DNA from: a virus
Length of the DNA: 37,967 bases
Virus record (IMG/VR): IMGVR_UViG_3300045970_000151
Span: 1-37,967 of that record
Reading direction: 5' to 3' (one strand)
The translations under genes and the position numbers were made by a program. This document shows, in pieces, positions 24,248 to 31,022 of this stretch (positions within the stretch are counted from its first letter, which is position 1; each line of letters begins with the position of its first letter). The notes beneath the pieces were generated by a model. The model did no database searches. It was not told where the DNA came from and worked only from the letters and a program-made list of their open reading frames with translations.

Positions 24248-25005
24248 TGGTACTTCCCCCACAAGTAGTTCTTGATCATCTTCGGCGCGATCTGCTCCAC
24301 GAGCTTCGCCACCTCGGGGAAGAAGTTGAGGGGCTGGAGGCCCGGGTGGATCCACGAGGCGGGGTCGCTGTTCTCGCTGATCCGCCGGATGGTGAAGTAC
24401 CTGCCGCTCACCCCGCCGCCGCCCGTCTTCTTGGCCGTGTGGATCATCGAGTCGTAGGGGCCGCGCTTTGGCTCATACGTCCGCGTCCCCGACTCCCCGG
24501 GGATCTTCACCTTCTTGGACACCGGACGCGTCGGCATGGTGGAGGGGCCGCGAGCCGTCGTCATGCCAGACTGCTTCGCCTTCTTGATCGCGCTCTGCAT
24601 GAGCGAGTGCTCAGCCTTTGGCATGGACTGCTTCCCGGTGGTCCCGGGGGTCCCGTGCTCAAAGGGCACGTTGACGATCTTCTTGCCGTGCTTGGTCACC
24701 TTGGTGGTGGCCGCGAGCATCGCCTTCTTGATGTCCCATCCCGGGGCCCCACCCTCCAGAGAGTTCGGGAAGGTCCCGACGAGCGTGATGGTGGCCTTGC
24801 CATCGCTCACCACGAGGCTTTCAGGGGCGCGGAGCCCGTGGATGTACGCGTCCCCGGACATCGGGGATAGCCGCGACTGAGCCCGCATGGTCAACTGGTC
24901 GATGGCGTAGACGCCGAGCGCGCTGAGCGCGTTCTGGACGGCGGCCTTCTCGGAGGCACCGATGGGATTGATCCCCTTCGGGACGATGACCTTTACGTTG
25001 ATCAT
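24244..25005 (-). CDS. Head-tail joining protein, HK97 gp10-like
   Basis: A 253-residue basic protein whose start overlaps the previous stop by ATGA and whose stop overlaps the next start the same way. It has NALSALGVYAIDQLTMRAQSRLSPMSGDAYIHGL near the front and, near the end, YFTIRRISENSDPASWIHPGLQPLNFF, a phrase frequent in phage neck proteins of the gp10 type. The middle (about 100-190) is rich in Lys, Ser, Gly and Pro and looks disordered. It should sit between connector and tail. Confidence 0.7.
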   Translation of the reverse strand: MINVKVIVPKGINPIGASEKAAVQNALSALGVYAIDQLTMRAQSRLSPMSGDAYIHGLRAPESLVVSDGKATITLVGTFPNSLEGGAPGWDIKKAMLAATTKVTKHGKKIVNVPFEHGTPGTTGKQSMPKAEHSLMQSAIKKAKQSGMTTARGPSTMPTRPVSKKVKIPGESGTRTYEPKRGPYDSMIHTAKKTGGGGVSGRYFTIRRISENSDPASWIHPGLQPLNFFPEVAKLVEQIAPKMIKNYLWGKYQ

Positions 25006-25340
25006 TCGATCCCGCCATTACGGATGAAGAAGTGCGCCTTGCACTTGCTGCTGGTCAGGAGAACCGACGCTGAACTCGGCCCGACGAAGGTGAGCGTGTC
25101 GAGCGTGTCACCGTCCGGGTGCCAGCGGCCGGGTCCCGGCGTCTCGTCATCGGGCACGCGGCCGACGAACCAGCAGATCACGAAGTGGACGCCGAAGTTG
25201 CTGCCTTGCTCCGCGTAGCACACGGGGCACAAGAACATGACGCCGTCAGCCTCCGAACGCGGAACGCCCACGTGCTGGAAGCCGTGGGGCACGCGCTTCA
25301 GCCAGCAAGCGTCGAGGTCGGTGGTGAGGCGCAGGCTCAT
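25002..25340 (-). CDS. Small Cys-rich conserved phage protein (DUF6527-like)
   Basis: A 112-residue protein in an unbroken ATGA chain with both neighbours. It has FLCPVC (36-41) with two cysteines, a third at 56, GPGRW (69-73), and SKCKAHFFIRNGGIE at the end with Cys100 and His103. The CxxC plus CxAHFxIRxG pattern recurs in small phage proteins and resembles the DUF6527 family; four ligands could hold one zinc. Its place in a neck-gene chain suggests co-expression with structural proteins, but its function is not known. Confidence 0.6.
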   Translation of the reverse strand: MSLRLTTDLDACWLKRVPHGFQHVGVPRSEADGVMFLCPVCYAEQGSNFGVHFVICWFVGRVPDDETPGPGRWHPDGDTLDTLTFVGPSSASVLLTSSKCKAHFFIRNGGIE

Positions 25341-26041
25341 ACCTCGTCCTCCGCAGTCCGATCAGCGAGGAGGTAGTCGAGGCGGGCGATGGCTTGGACC
25401 GGCATCTCCACCATGTGGCCCTGCGCCCGCGCCAGCGGCGTGTCGCGGATGGCGTGGATGAGGTCGAGGACAATGTAGACCGGGCGGTAGAAGTAGGAGA
25501 GGGCGTAGAACCCGCCGATCCCGGGCCCCTTGTTCGGGAGCCACGTGATCTTGTTCTCCAACAGCGTGAAGTCGATCCCCTGAGTGTACGTCGTCGTTCC
25601 GTCCGCACCCACCGCCCGGGTGATCGTGAGCGGGGGGTAGCGGAGCTTGTCCGCGCCCCGGGGGAGCCGCTGCATCGGCTCCGTGTAGCGCAGGCGGTTC
25701 TCAGTCAGCGTGAGCTTGTCCCAGTAGCCAAGCCGGTGCGCGGGCTCCGTCGTCACCATCGCCGTGCCCAGATCAAAGCGGCCGATCTCCCGCCACATCT
25801 CCTTGAGTGTGAGCGAGGTCAGCGCCACGGTGATCGTGGCGGGCGTGTGGTAGACGTACTGCCGCCCCTCACAGACCGTGCAGTTGATGTTGTGCTTGGT
25901 CTTGTCCCCGATGCGGTTGGGGCACGCCATCGCTTGCTCCCACACCGCCGGGTAGCCCTTGTTCTTCACCAACGCGAGGAAATACTCGGGCGTGAAATCA
26001 GCCCGAGCCATCTGTGCGGCAGTTGGAGGAGCGAGCGCCAT
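25337..26041 (-). CDS. Neck protein with a cysteine knuckle
   Basis: A 234-residue protein after the connector gene (3-base gap) and before the Cys-rich protein (ATGA). It begins helical (DFTPEYFLALVKNKGYPAVWEQAM), then has Cys40, His50, Cys54 and Cys57 in a zinc-knuckle-like cluster, followed by beta strands (YHTPATITVALTSLTLKEMW, RLGYWDKLTLTENRLRY). The rest resembles head completion or stopper proteins. Exact place in the virion is unproven. Confidence 0.6.
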   Translation of the reverse strand: MALAPPTAAQMARADFTPEYFLALVKNKGYPAVWEQAMACPNRIGDKTKHNINCTVCEGRQYVYHTPATITVALTSLTLKEMWREIGRFDLGTAMVTTEPAHRLGYWDKLTLTENRLRYTEPMQRLPRGADKLRYPPLTITRAVGADGTTTYTQGIDFTLLENKITWLPNKGPGIGGFYALSYFYRPVYIVLDLIHAIRDTPLARAQGHMVEMPVQAIARLDYLLADRTAEDEV

Positions 26042-26044
26042 GGC

Positions 26045-26851
26045 TTACGCCACCGTCATGTGGATCCCTCGGTGAGCATCCCGAAGGCTGGCGAGCTTGC
26101 CCTGTTGGCCGATGTCCCCGACCCCAGCGCCGCCGTAGAGTTCCGCCCGGTACAGCTTGATCCGCCCGGTGAAGACCGGGGGAAGCTGGCCGTTGTTCAT
26201 GATGCCTTGGCTCTGCGAGAGCCCGTCCACGCCGGTCGAGAGGCTGGTGAGCCCCGGCGGGTAGATCGTGTCGGCGGCGATGGTGAGCGTCTGAACGGCC
26301 GCCAGCTTGAAGATGCAGTCCATCACGTCCCACGGGATCTCGTTGGGGTCGAAGCCCGCCGTGTAGTCGATGTGGAAGAGGTGGGGGAGCGAGGACAGCC
26401 CGTTGTAGATGAGCGGAAGGTAGGAGCCGCCTTGACCGATCATCACCTGAGAGAGCGAGCCCTGCGTTGGCACCATCGTGAACTGCCCGTGCTCCTTGTT
26501 GAGCTTGATCCACTCGGGCGGGAACACCATGGCTTGCTGCCCGGTGGGGTAGATGGCGGCCACGCGCTCGATGGAGCGGACAGGCCACTCGTACAACTGC
26601 ATGAAGGCGAAGCGGATGTAGTCCCCGACGTTGTAGTCATGAAGCTCGTCGGTGATCACCTTCTCCAAGAAGGGGATCTTCGTCTCTCGTTCGAACTCCA
26701 TGATCGAGTTCTGGATGTGGCCTTCGTACCACGAGTCGGGCCACGGCGTGCCGTCGCGGTCCACGATGAGGATGTCCTTGAGGTACCGATCCTTCAGATT
26801 CGCGGCCGAGAGGTCGTCCAGCTTGGCGTAGCGTGAGTAGGTGATCGCCAT
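26045..26851 (-). CDS. Head-tail connector / adaptor protein
   Basis: A 268-residue protein starting at ATG 26851 with GAGAGGA upstream, directly after the head genes. The N-terminus is helical (LKDRYLKDILIVDRDGTPWPDSWYEGHIQNSIMEFERETK), the middle has a beta hairpin (DYIRFAFMQLYEWPVRSIERVAAIYPTG), and the C-terminus ends with helices (DVMDCIFKLAAVQTLTIAADT). This is the general pattern of adaptor proteins that dock on the portal. No portal gene is in the window. Confidence 0.65.
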   Translation of the reverse strand: MAITYSRYAKLDDLSAANLKDRYLKDILIVDRDGTPWPDSWYEGHIQNSIMEFERETKIPFLEKVITDELHDYNVGDYIRFAFMQLYEWPVRSIERVAAIYPTGQQAMVFPPEWIKLNKEHGQFTMVPTQGSLSQVMIGQGGSYLPLIYNGLSSLPHLFHIDYTAGFDPNEIPWDVMDCIFKLAAVQTLTIAADTIYPPGLTSLSTGVDGLSQSQGIMNNGQLPPVFTGRIKLYRAELYGGAGVGDIGQQGKLASLRDAHRGIHMTVA

Positions 26852-26882
26852 GTCGTTTGGTCCTCTCGGCCGCTAGGCCGAA

Positions 26883-27206
26883 CTACTTCTTGCCCTTCTT
26901 GGTGGGCTGCTCCAACTCCAGAGCAGCAGCCGCAGCAGCGGCCTTGGCAGCGATGGCAGCGGCCTCCTCGGCTTCCTTCACGGCCTTGGCAGCGGCAGCG
27001 GCAGAGTCTTCCTCGGCCTTGGCAGCGGCGGCAGCAGCGAGCGCCGCAGCCTCGGCGTCATCGACCGCCGTGAAGCCGAAGGGGTTGAGCAGGATGTGGT
27101 CCGCGAGCGCCCCGTCCACGGTCGCGAAGCCCTCGGCGTCGATCTCGACGGGGCCTTCGGAGGTGGACATCGAGGTGCTCCGGATGTTGATGTGCTTGAC
27201 GCGCAT
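26883..27206 (-). CDS. Alanine-rich small head-associated protein
   Basis: A 107-residue protein starting at ATG 27206 with AGGAG upstream. The first about 50 residues form a small beta domain (RSTSMSTSEGPVEIDAEGFATVDGALADHILLNPFGF). Residues about 51-97 are almost only Ala, Glu, Lys and Asp and would form one long helix; the end is basic (TKKGKK). It lies downstream of a strong hairpin after the capsid gene. A head fibre, decoration or connector accessory role is possible. Confidence 0.65.
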   Translation of the reverse strand: MRVKHINIRSTSMSTSEGPVEIDAEGFATVDGALADHILLNPFGFTAVDDAEAAALAAAAAAKAEEDSAAAAAKAVKEAEEAAAIAAKAAAAAAALELEQPTKKGKK

Positions 27207-27240
27207 GATCGTTGCTCCTGTGTGTTGGGTGGGGTGGAAG

Positions 27241-27275
27241 GGAAAGGGGGCGGCGAGAATTAACCCGCCGCCCCC
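27241..27275 (-). terminator. Strong terminator-like hairpin after the major capsid gene
   Basis: A perfect 10-bp GC stem GGGGGCGGCG/CGCCGCCCCC (arms 27266-27275 and 27246-27255) with a 10-base AT-rich loop, followed on the minus strand by TTTCCCTTCC. It lies 38 bases after the capsid stop codon. This would end or strongly reduce transcription downstream, giving more capsid message than neck message. Confidence 0.65.
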
Positions 27276-27312
27276 GCGTACCAGCCGCTAGACGGCCTTC
27301 CCTTGCTGGCTA

Positions 27313-28791
27313 CTAGCTGTCGGCCACGTTGAGGAAGAGGATGTTCTTCTTCGGCGTGTACAGGATCGGGGTCCCGTAGATCAACTGCATCCAGCGGATC
27401 GACGCCGCGATGGTCGCGAGCGGGATCTTGAGCATGGGGGCAAGCTGCCGCCACGTCATGTTCTGGAGGTTCATCTGGAACAGCGGGGCGATGGACGTGC
27501 CCGGGATGAACCAGTTGCGATCCACCACGGAGGTGGTGGCGGCGCCGCTGTCCTTCACGGAGGTCATGTACATCGCGGCGGTGGCGTTGGCCGCGCCCTT
27601 CGCGGAGCGGTACACCTTGAAGTAGGTCGCCAGCTTGTCGCCGCTGTCCGCGACGGACTTGGTGATCAGCAGGGTGACCTTCTGGTCCTGCGCCGGGGAG
27701 GCGGTGACGCCAGCCGAGACGGCCGACTCACCGAACCGGTTGCAGGCGGTGACGGCCCAGTAGTACGCGCCCGCATCGGCGGCGGCGAACTTGCTGGTGC
27801 CGCCCGTGTTGGCAGCGGCAGTGGCGCTGGTCAGCACGGGAGCGGACGGGGCCTTGGCCGACGTGGCGGCGGCCGGGGCCGTCTTCACGCCCTGATTGCG
27901 ACCCGAGCGGAGGAAGATGTCGTTGTTGAAGTCCACGATGCCCGCGCTGGAGTCGAACGACTTCACGGTGAAGCCGACGCGCCCGTCCACCGGGGCCGGG
28001 AGGTTGACGCGCTCACGGGGGTAGAACTTGCGGGCGAGGTTGGACAGCGCGGTCGGAGCCGCGAAGAGGTCCGTGCCGGTGCCGTAGTTCTGGAGGATGT
28101 AGTTCATCGCGATCTCCAGATCGTCCTCCTCCAGATCACCGCCGCGCTTGTCGATCAGCACGGTGTTGCGGGCGTCGCCCACGGTGTCGATGCCGGGGTA
28201 GATGTCCTCGTTGGGGTCGGTCACGCCGACGCCCGCGAGGATCTGGACGGGGAACGAGTCGAACGACTGCGGGACGAGGGACGAGTTGCCTTCGAACAGC
28301 GCCCGCTCGATGCGCTCCACGAGCCACGTCGCGCCGTTGCTGGTCTCCAGACCGATCACCGAGCCGTGGGCCGGGCGAACCATCGTCATGGGGTGGGTGA
28401 CCTCGCGGGTCGTCCCCATGAACTTGATGTACGCCACCTTGCGGGCGTAGGTGCTGTCCTGCGACTCCGGGAGATCACCCTCGTTGGTGAACGCCCCGGC
28501 GTCCGAGCCGTAGCTCGACTGGATGTTGTACTCCTCGACCGTGTTGAAGGCGGGGAGCTTGTTCAGCTTCTTCCAGAGCTTGACGTGCTGGAGGGTGTGG
28601 GTGGTGATCCGGAGCGTGGACTCCAGCGACTCCACGCGGAGCGGGTCACCGAGACCGGCGGTGCCACCGGCCGGGGGCCGCTGCACACCGGCCGACAGGG
28701 CCTTGTTGAGTTCCTCGACCTCGGTTGCGGACGACATCCCGAAGCCCTGAATCCCTTCGTAGTCGCGAAGGCTGACGTTTCCGTTGCTCAT
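27313..28791 (-). CDS. Major capsid protein, HK97 fold with Ig/Fn3-like insertion
   Basis: A 492-residue protein with AGGAG 9 bases before ATG 28791. The front has LRVESLESTLRITTHTLQHVKLWKKLNKLPAFNTVEEYN (51-89) and YIKFMGTTREVTHPMTMV (121-138), the middle has ERALFEGNSSLVPQSFDSFPVQI and DLFAAPTALSNLARKFYP, as in the large-phage-type HK97 capsid family. Residues about 315-425 are a separate module: PSAPVLTSAT, YYWAVTACNRFGESAVS and TYFKVYRSAKG form the strand pattern of an Fn3/Ig-like domain inserted into the capsid fold. The C-terminus returns to capsid sequence (FIPGTSIAPLFQMNLQNMTWRQLAPMLKIPLAT). The inserted domain would project from the capsid surface. Confidence 0.85.
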   Translation of the reverse strand: MSNGNVSLRDYEGIQGFGMSSATEVEELNKALSAGVQRPPAGGTAGLGDPLRVESLESTLRITTHTLQHVKLWKKLNKLPAFNTVEEYNIQSSYGSDAGAFTNEGDLPESQDSTYARKVAYIKFMGTTREVTHPMTMVRPAHGSVIGLETSNGATWLVERIERALFEGNSSLVPQSFDSFPVQILAGVGVTDPNEDIYPGIDTVGDARNTVLIDKRGGDLEEDDLEIAMNYILQNYGTGTDLFAAPTALSNLARKFYPRERVNLPAPVDGRVGFTVKSFDSSAGIVDFNNDIFLRSGRNQGVKTAPAAATSAKAPSAPVLTSATAAANTGGTSKFAAADAGAYYWAVTACNRFGESAVSAGVTASPAQDQKVTLLITKSVADSGDKLATYFKVYRSAKGAANATAAMYMTSVKDSGAATTSVVDRNWFIPGTSIAPLFQMNLQNMTWRQLAPMLKIPLATIAASIRWMQLIYGTPILYTPKKNILFLNVADS

Positions 28792-28870
28792 GATCTTTTA
28801 CTCCTGAGTGATGGTTGAAGGTGGTGCGCTAGACAGCGAATGGGTGGTGATGGATGCCAGCCGTTCCCGG

Positions 28871-29725
28871 CTAGCCCGCCTTGGTGGCCTTGAGGGCCTT
28901 GGAGACGAGGCCCACGAACGCGGGGTCGATGAAGCTGGTGGTCTCGTAGGTGCTGACCGCCAGAGCCGGGAGTTCGCCCTTGGTGACGAGGTCGAACATG
29001 GTGCTCAGCACCTCGCTCTTGGAGAACTGCGGGGCCTCGTCGCCGCCTTCGAACTCGCGGTCCTGCACCTCGGACTTGAGGAGCACCGACTTGCGGGTGC
29101 GCTGCGGCTGCTCACCGAACGCATCGACCTTCTGGCCGATCTGCACGGTGGCGTTGCCGATGGCGATGACGGCCTTCTGGAGCCGCGCGTTGAAGAGGTC
29201 CTGCTGGGTCTGGAAGGCGTCGATGGACTTGCCGAGCTTGTCCATCTCCTCACCGAACACGTCGGTGAGCGACTCCAGAAACGGCGAGACCTCCACGCCC
29301 TTGCGGATCACCTCGTTGGACCGGAAGGAATCCCGGACGCTCTTGGTGGTGGGCTCCTCCAGATCGTTCTCGTCGATCTCCTCGACGCCCTCGATGCCCG
29401 CCTCCTCGGCCTCGGGCTCCTCCTCCTCGCCCTCCTCGACCTCCTCCTCGCCCTCCTCGACCTCCTCCTCGTCGGCGGCGTCCGACTTGCCGATGCCGGT
29501 GCCGTCCTCGGACTCCTCGGCCTCCACGTCCACGTCGGCCTCCTTGCCCTCGCCGCCCTTGGTCTTGGAGAGCCCCTCGCCACCGTTGGCCTGCTTGGTG
29601 GACTTCGGGAGCGGAGCCACGCTCTTCGCGGTCTCCTCGCCCTCACCCTCGTCCGAGTCGATCTCCTCGTCCAGAGCGCCGAGCGCCTTCATCACGTCCT
29701 CTTCGGTAACCTGCTTGCGTGCCAT
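28871..29725 (-). CDS. Acidic scaffold-like head assembly protein
   Basis: A 284-residue protein between the prohead protease and the capsid genes, the usual scaffold position. Residues about 20-125 are extremely acidic and look disordered, with a Glu-rich run at 86-106. A helical core follows (about 140-210, FGEEMDKLGKSIDAFQTQQDLFNARLQKAVIAIG), then a basic turn, and a C-terminus with FDLVTKGELPAL. Scaffold proteins of this design fill the prohead and are cut by the protease. ATG 29725 has AGGAGGTGAGG upstream. The Glu-rich part is coded by GAG-rich tandem repeats. Confidence 0.7.
   Translation of the reverse strand: MARKQVTEEDVMKALGALDEEIDSDEGEGEETAKSVAPLPKSTKQANGGEGLSKTKGGEGKEADVDVEAEESEDGTGIGKSDAADEEEVEEGEEEVEEGEEEEPEAEEAGIEGVEEIDENDLEEPTTKSVRDSFRSNEVIRKGVEVSPFLESLTDVFGEEMDKLGKSIDAFQTQQDLFNARLQKAVIAIGNATVQIGQKVDAFGEQPQRTRKSVLLKSEVQDREFEGGDEAPQFSKSEVLSTMFDLVTKGELPALAVSTYETTSFIDPAFVGLVSKALKATKAG
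29420..29470. repeat. Tandem 21-bp repeat inside the scaffold-like gene
   Basis: Two full copies and one partial copy of a 21-base unit (plus strand begins CTCCTCCTCGCCC) at 29420-29440, 29441-29461 and 29462-29470 encode the repeated EEEVEEG. It is prone to slippage, so copy number may vary between isolates. Confidence 0.7.
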
Positions 29726-29770
29726 GTGTACCTCACCTCCTGTCTACTGCGTGAACACCTTGGATGATCT

Positions 29771-29797
29771 CCCGGTAGGAGACAGGGGACTACCGGG
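29771..29797 (-). repeat. Hairpin across the protease stop codon
   Basis: CCCGGTAG and CTACCGGG form a perfect 8-bp stem with an 11-base loop. On the minus strand the first arm contains the TAG stop of the protease gene. No T-run follows, so it is not a standard terminator; it may act on message stability or on how much scaffold is made relative to protease. Confidence 0.5.
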
Positions 29798-30635
29798 ACA
29801 TCACGTGCTGCGCGAGTCGCTGGGCCGCCTTCGCAGAGAACATCGGGCGGAGGCGCATGATCTCGGCGGTAACTTCCGCTTCCGACTTGAACAGTCGGAG
29901 CGCCCGCTTGATCTTCTCGGAGTGGGCCTTCCCGAGATGATCGTCCAGCCCCGCGCCGCTCTTGAACGCACGCTGACACTTGGGGCAGGCGAACAGATGA
30001 GTCACTTCGTCGTGCTCCAGATCCTCCGGAGCGAGTACACGGCCACCCTCGGCTGCGACCCGGGCGTGGCCGACCGCGAGCGCCTTCTTGGCGTCCCGAT
30101 CACGTTCGAACACCATCTCCTTGCGGAACTCTGGGTCGAAGCTCTTGACCACCACGTCCCACGTGCAGTTGGTGTTGACCGGGGCGTTGGTGATCGCGAC
30201 GTTGCGGATGCGGGCCTTGACGATGTAGTTGGCCTTCCGCTCGATCACCTTGCCCTCGATGGAGAAGCCCAAGCGGCGCGGAGTACCGTGGAGGCTCTTG
30301 GCAAGCTCCCAGATCTCATCGGCGCGCTTGAAGCCCTTGAGGAGGTGACCTTCGGTGTGCCACCCCTTCCCCGGGTGGTAGGACGCCGTCTCCGGGTAGC
30401 CGATGGCGGCGGAGGTGGCCTGCGAGTGGTTGTCGTTGAACCACCCGAAGTTCACGAACTCGTGGAAGTCGAGCCCCTTCTGGAGGACGGTCTCGTCCTG
30501 CCGATCAAGGTGCTCGGTGCTCATGTATCCCTTGATCTTCCGATCCACGTCGGACGGACCCTTCAAGAGATCCACCGCGTTCGCTTGGAACACGGAGAAG
30601 TCGTCGGCTTCGAAGATGGCTGAGTCGTTTCTCAT
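29790..30635 (-). CDS. HK97-type prohead protease with C-terminal C2H2 zinc finger
   Basis: A 281-residue protein starting at ATG 30635 with GGAG upstream. Front pattern: KIKGYMSTEHLDRQDETV (34-50), then WFNDNHS with probable catalytic His70, and RRLGFSIEG with probable catalytic Ser125, followed by IRNVAITNAPVNTNC; these match the U35/S78 phage prohead protease family that cuts scaffold and capsid tails inside the prohead. After the protease domain (about 1-165) there is a charged linker and then CPKCQRAF with Cys217, Cys220, His233 and His238: a C2H2 zinc finger (CxxC, 12 residues, HxxxxH). This finger is not part of the standard protease. Confidence 0.85.
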   Translation of the reverse strand: MRNDSAIFEADDFSVFQANAVDLLKGPSDVDRKIKGYMSTEHLDRQDETVLQKGLDFHEFVNFGWFNDNHSQATSAAIGYPETASYHPGKGWHTEGHLLKGFKRADEIWELAKSLHGTPRRLGFSIEGKVIERKANYIVKARIRNVAITNAPVNTNCTWDVVVKSFDPEFRKEMVFERDRDAKKALAVGHARVAAEGGRVLAPEDLEHDEVTHLFACPKCQRAFKSGAGLDDHLGKAHSEKIKRALRLFKSEAEVTAEIMRLRPMFSAKAAQRLAQHVMSR

Positions 30636-30687
30636 TTCTGCTCCAAGTCTACCGGGTTGCTTCGGGAATAATCAAGAACCACCCAGA

Positions 30688-31014
30688 CTATACGGCCCGG
30701 ATGGTCACATCGACCGCTTCGCTGCCGGATTCGTTCCCCTTCGTGAAGCGGGCCTGCGCCTTGAATTGCCCTACCATCAGCGTATTCCCGCGAGGGAGGG
30801 TCGCGATGGCTGAGAGGCCGTCCACAGCGAGTTCGATCCCCGATCCAAGCCCGAACAGGACCCGGGGGGTGAGCCGCTGCCCCGCCGTGGTGAGAATCTC
30901 CAGATCGACATCCCACCCGGCGGCGGCGAGGTTGACGCGGGTTGTGACCCCGGCCGTGTCGGTTTGATCGAGTGCGAGGATGAACGTCTTGGAATCGCCA
31001 GCGTGGATGATCAT
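30688..31014 (-). CDS. Small beta-rich virion protein
   Basis: A 108-residue protein starting at ATG 31014 with AGGAG upstream, 8 bases after the giant gene stop. Pattern: MIIHAGDSKTFILALDQTD, then NLAAAGWDVDLEILTTAGQRLT, ELAVDGLSAIATLP and FKAQARFTKGNE, consistent with an Ig-like sandwich like those in phage baseplate or fibre accessory proteins (BppU-N-like layouts). Position suggests a partner of the giant adhesin-like protein. Confidence 0.6.
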   Translation of the reverse strand: MIIHAGDSKTFILALDQTDTAGVTTRVNLAAAGWDVDLEILTTAGQRLTPRVLFGLGSGIELAVDGLSAIATLPRGNTLMVGQFKAQARFTKGNESGSEAVDVTIRAV

Positions 31015-31022
31015 TGGGGCTC

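Noticed and set aside
25394-26836. A 480-codon open frame on the plus strand, similar long ones at 1228-2418 and 477-1241
   Set aside because: They are antisense to well-supported connector, helicase and methyltransferase genes and have Arg/Val/Gly-rich shadow composition.
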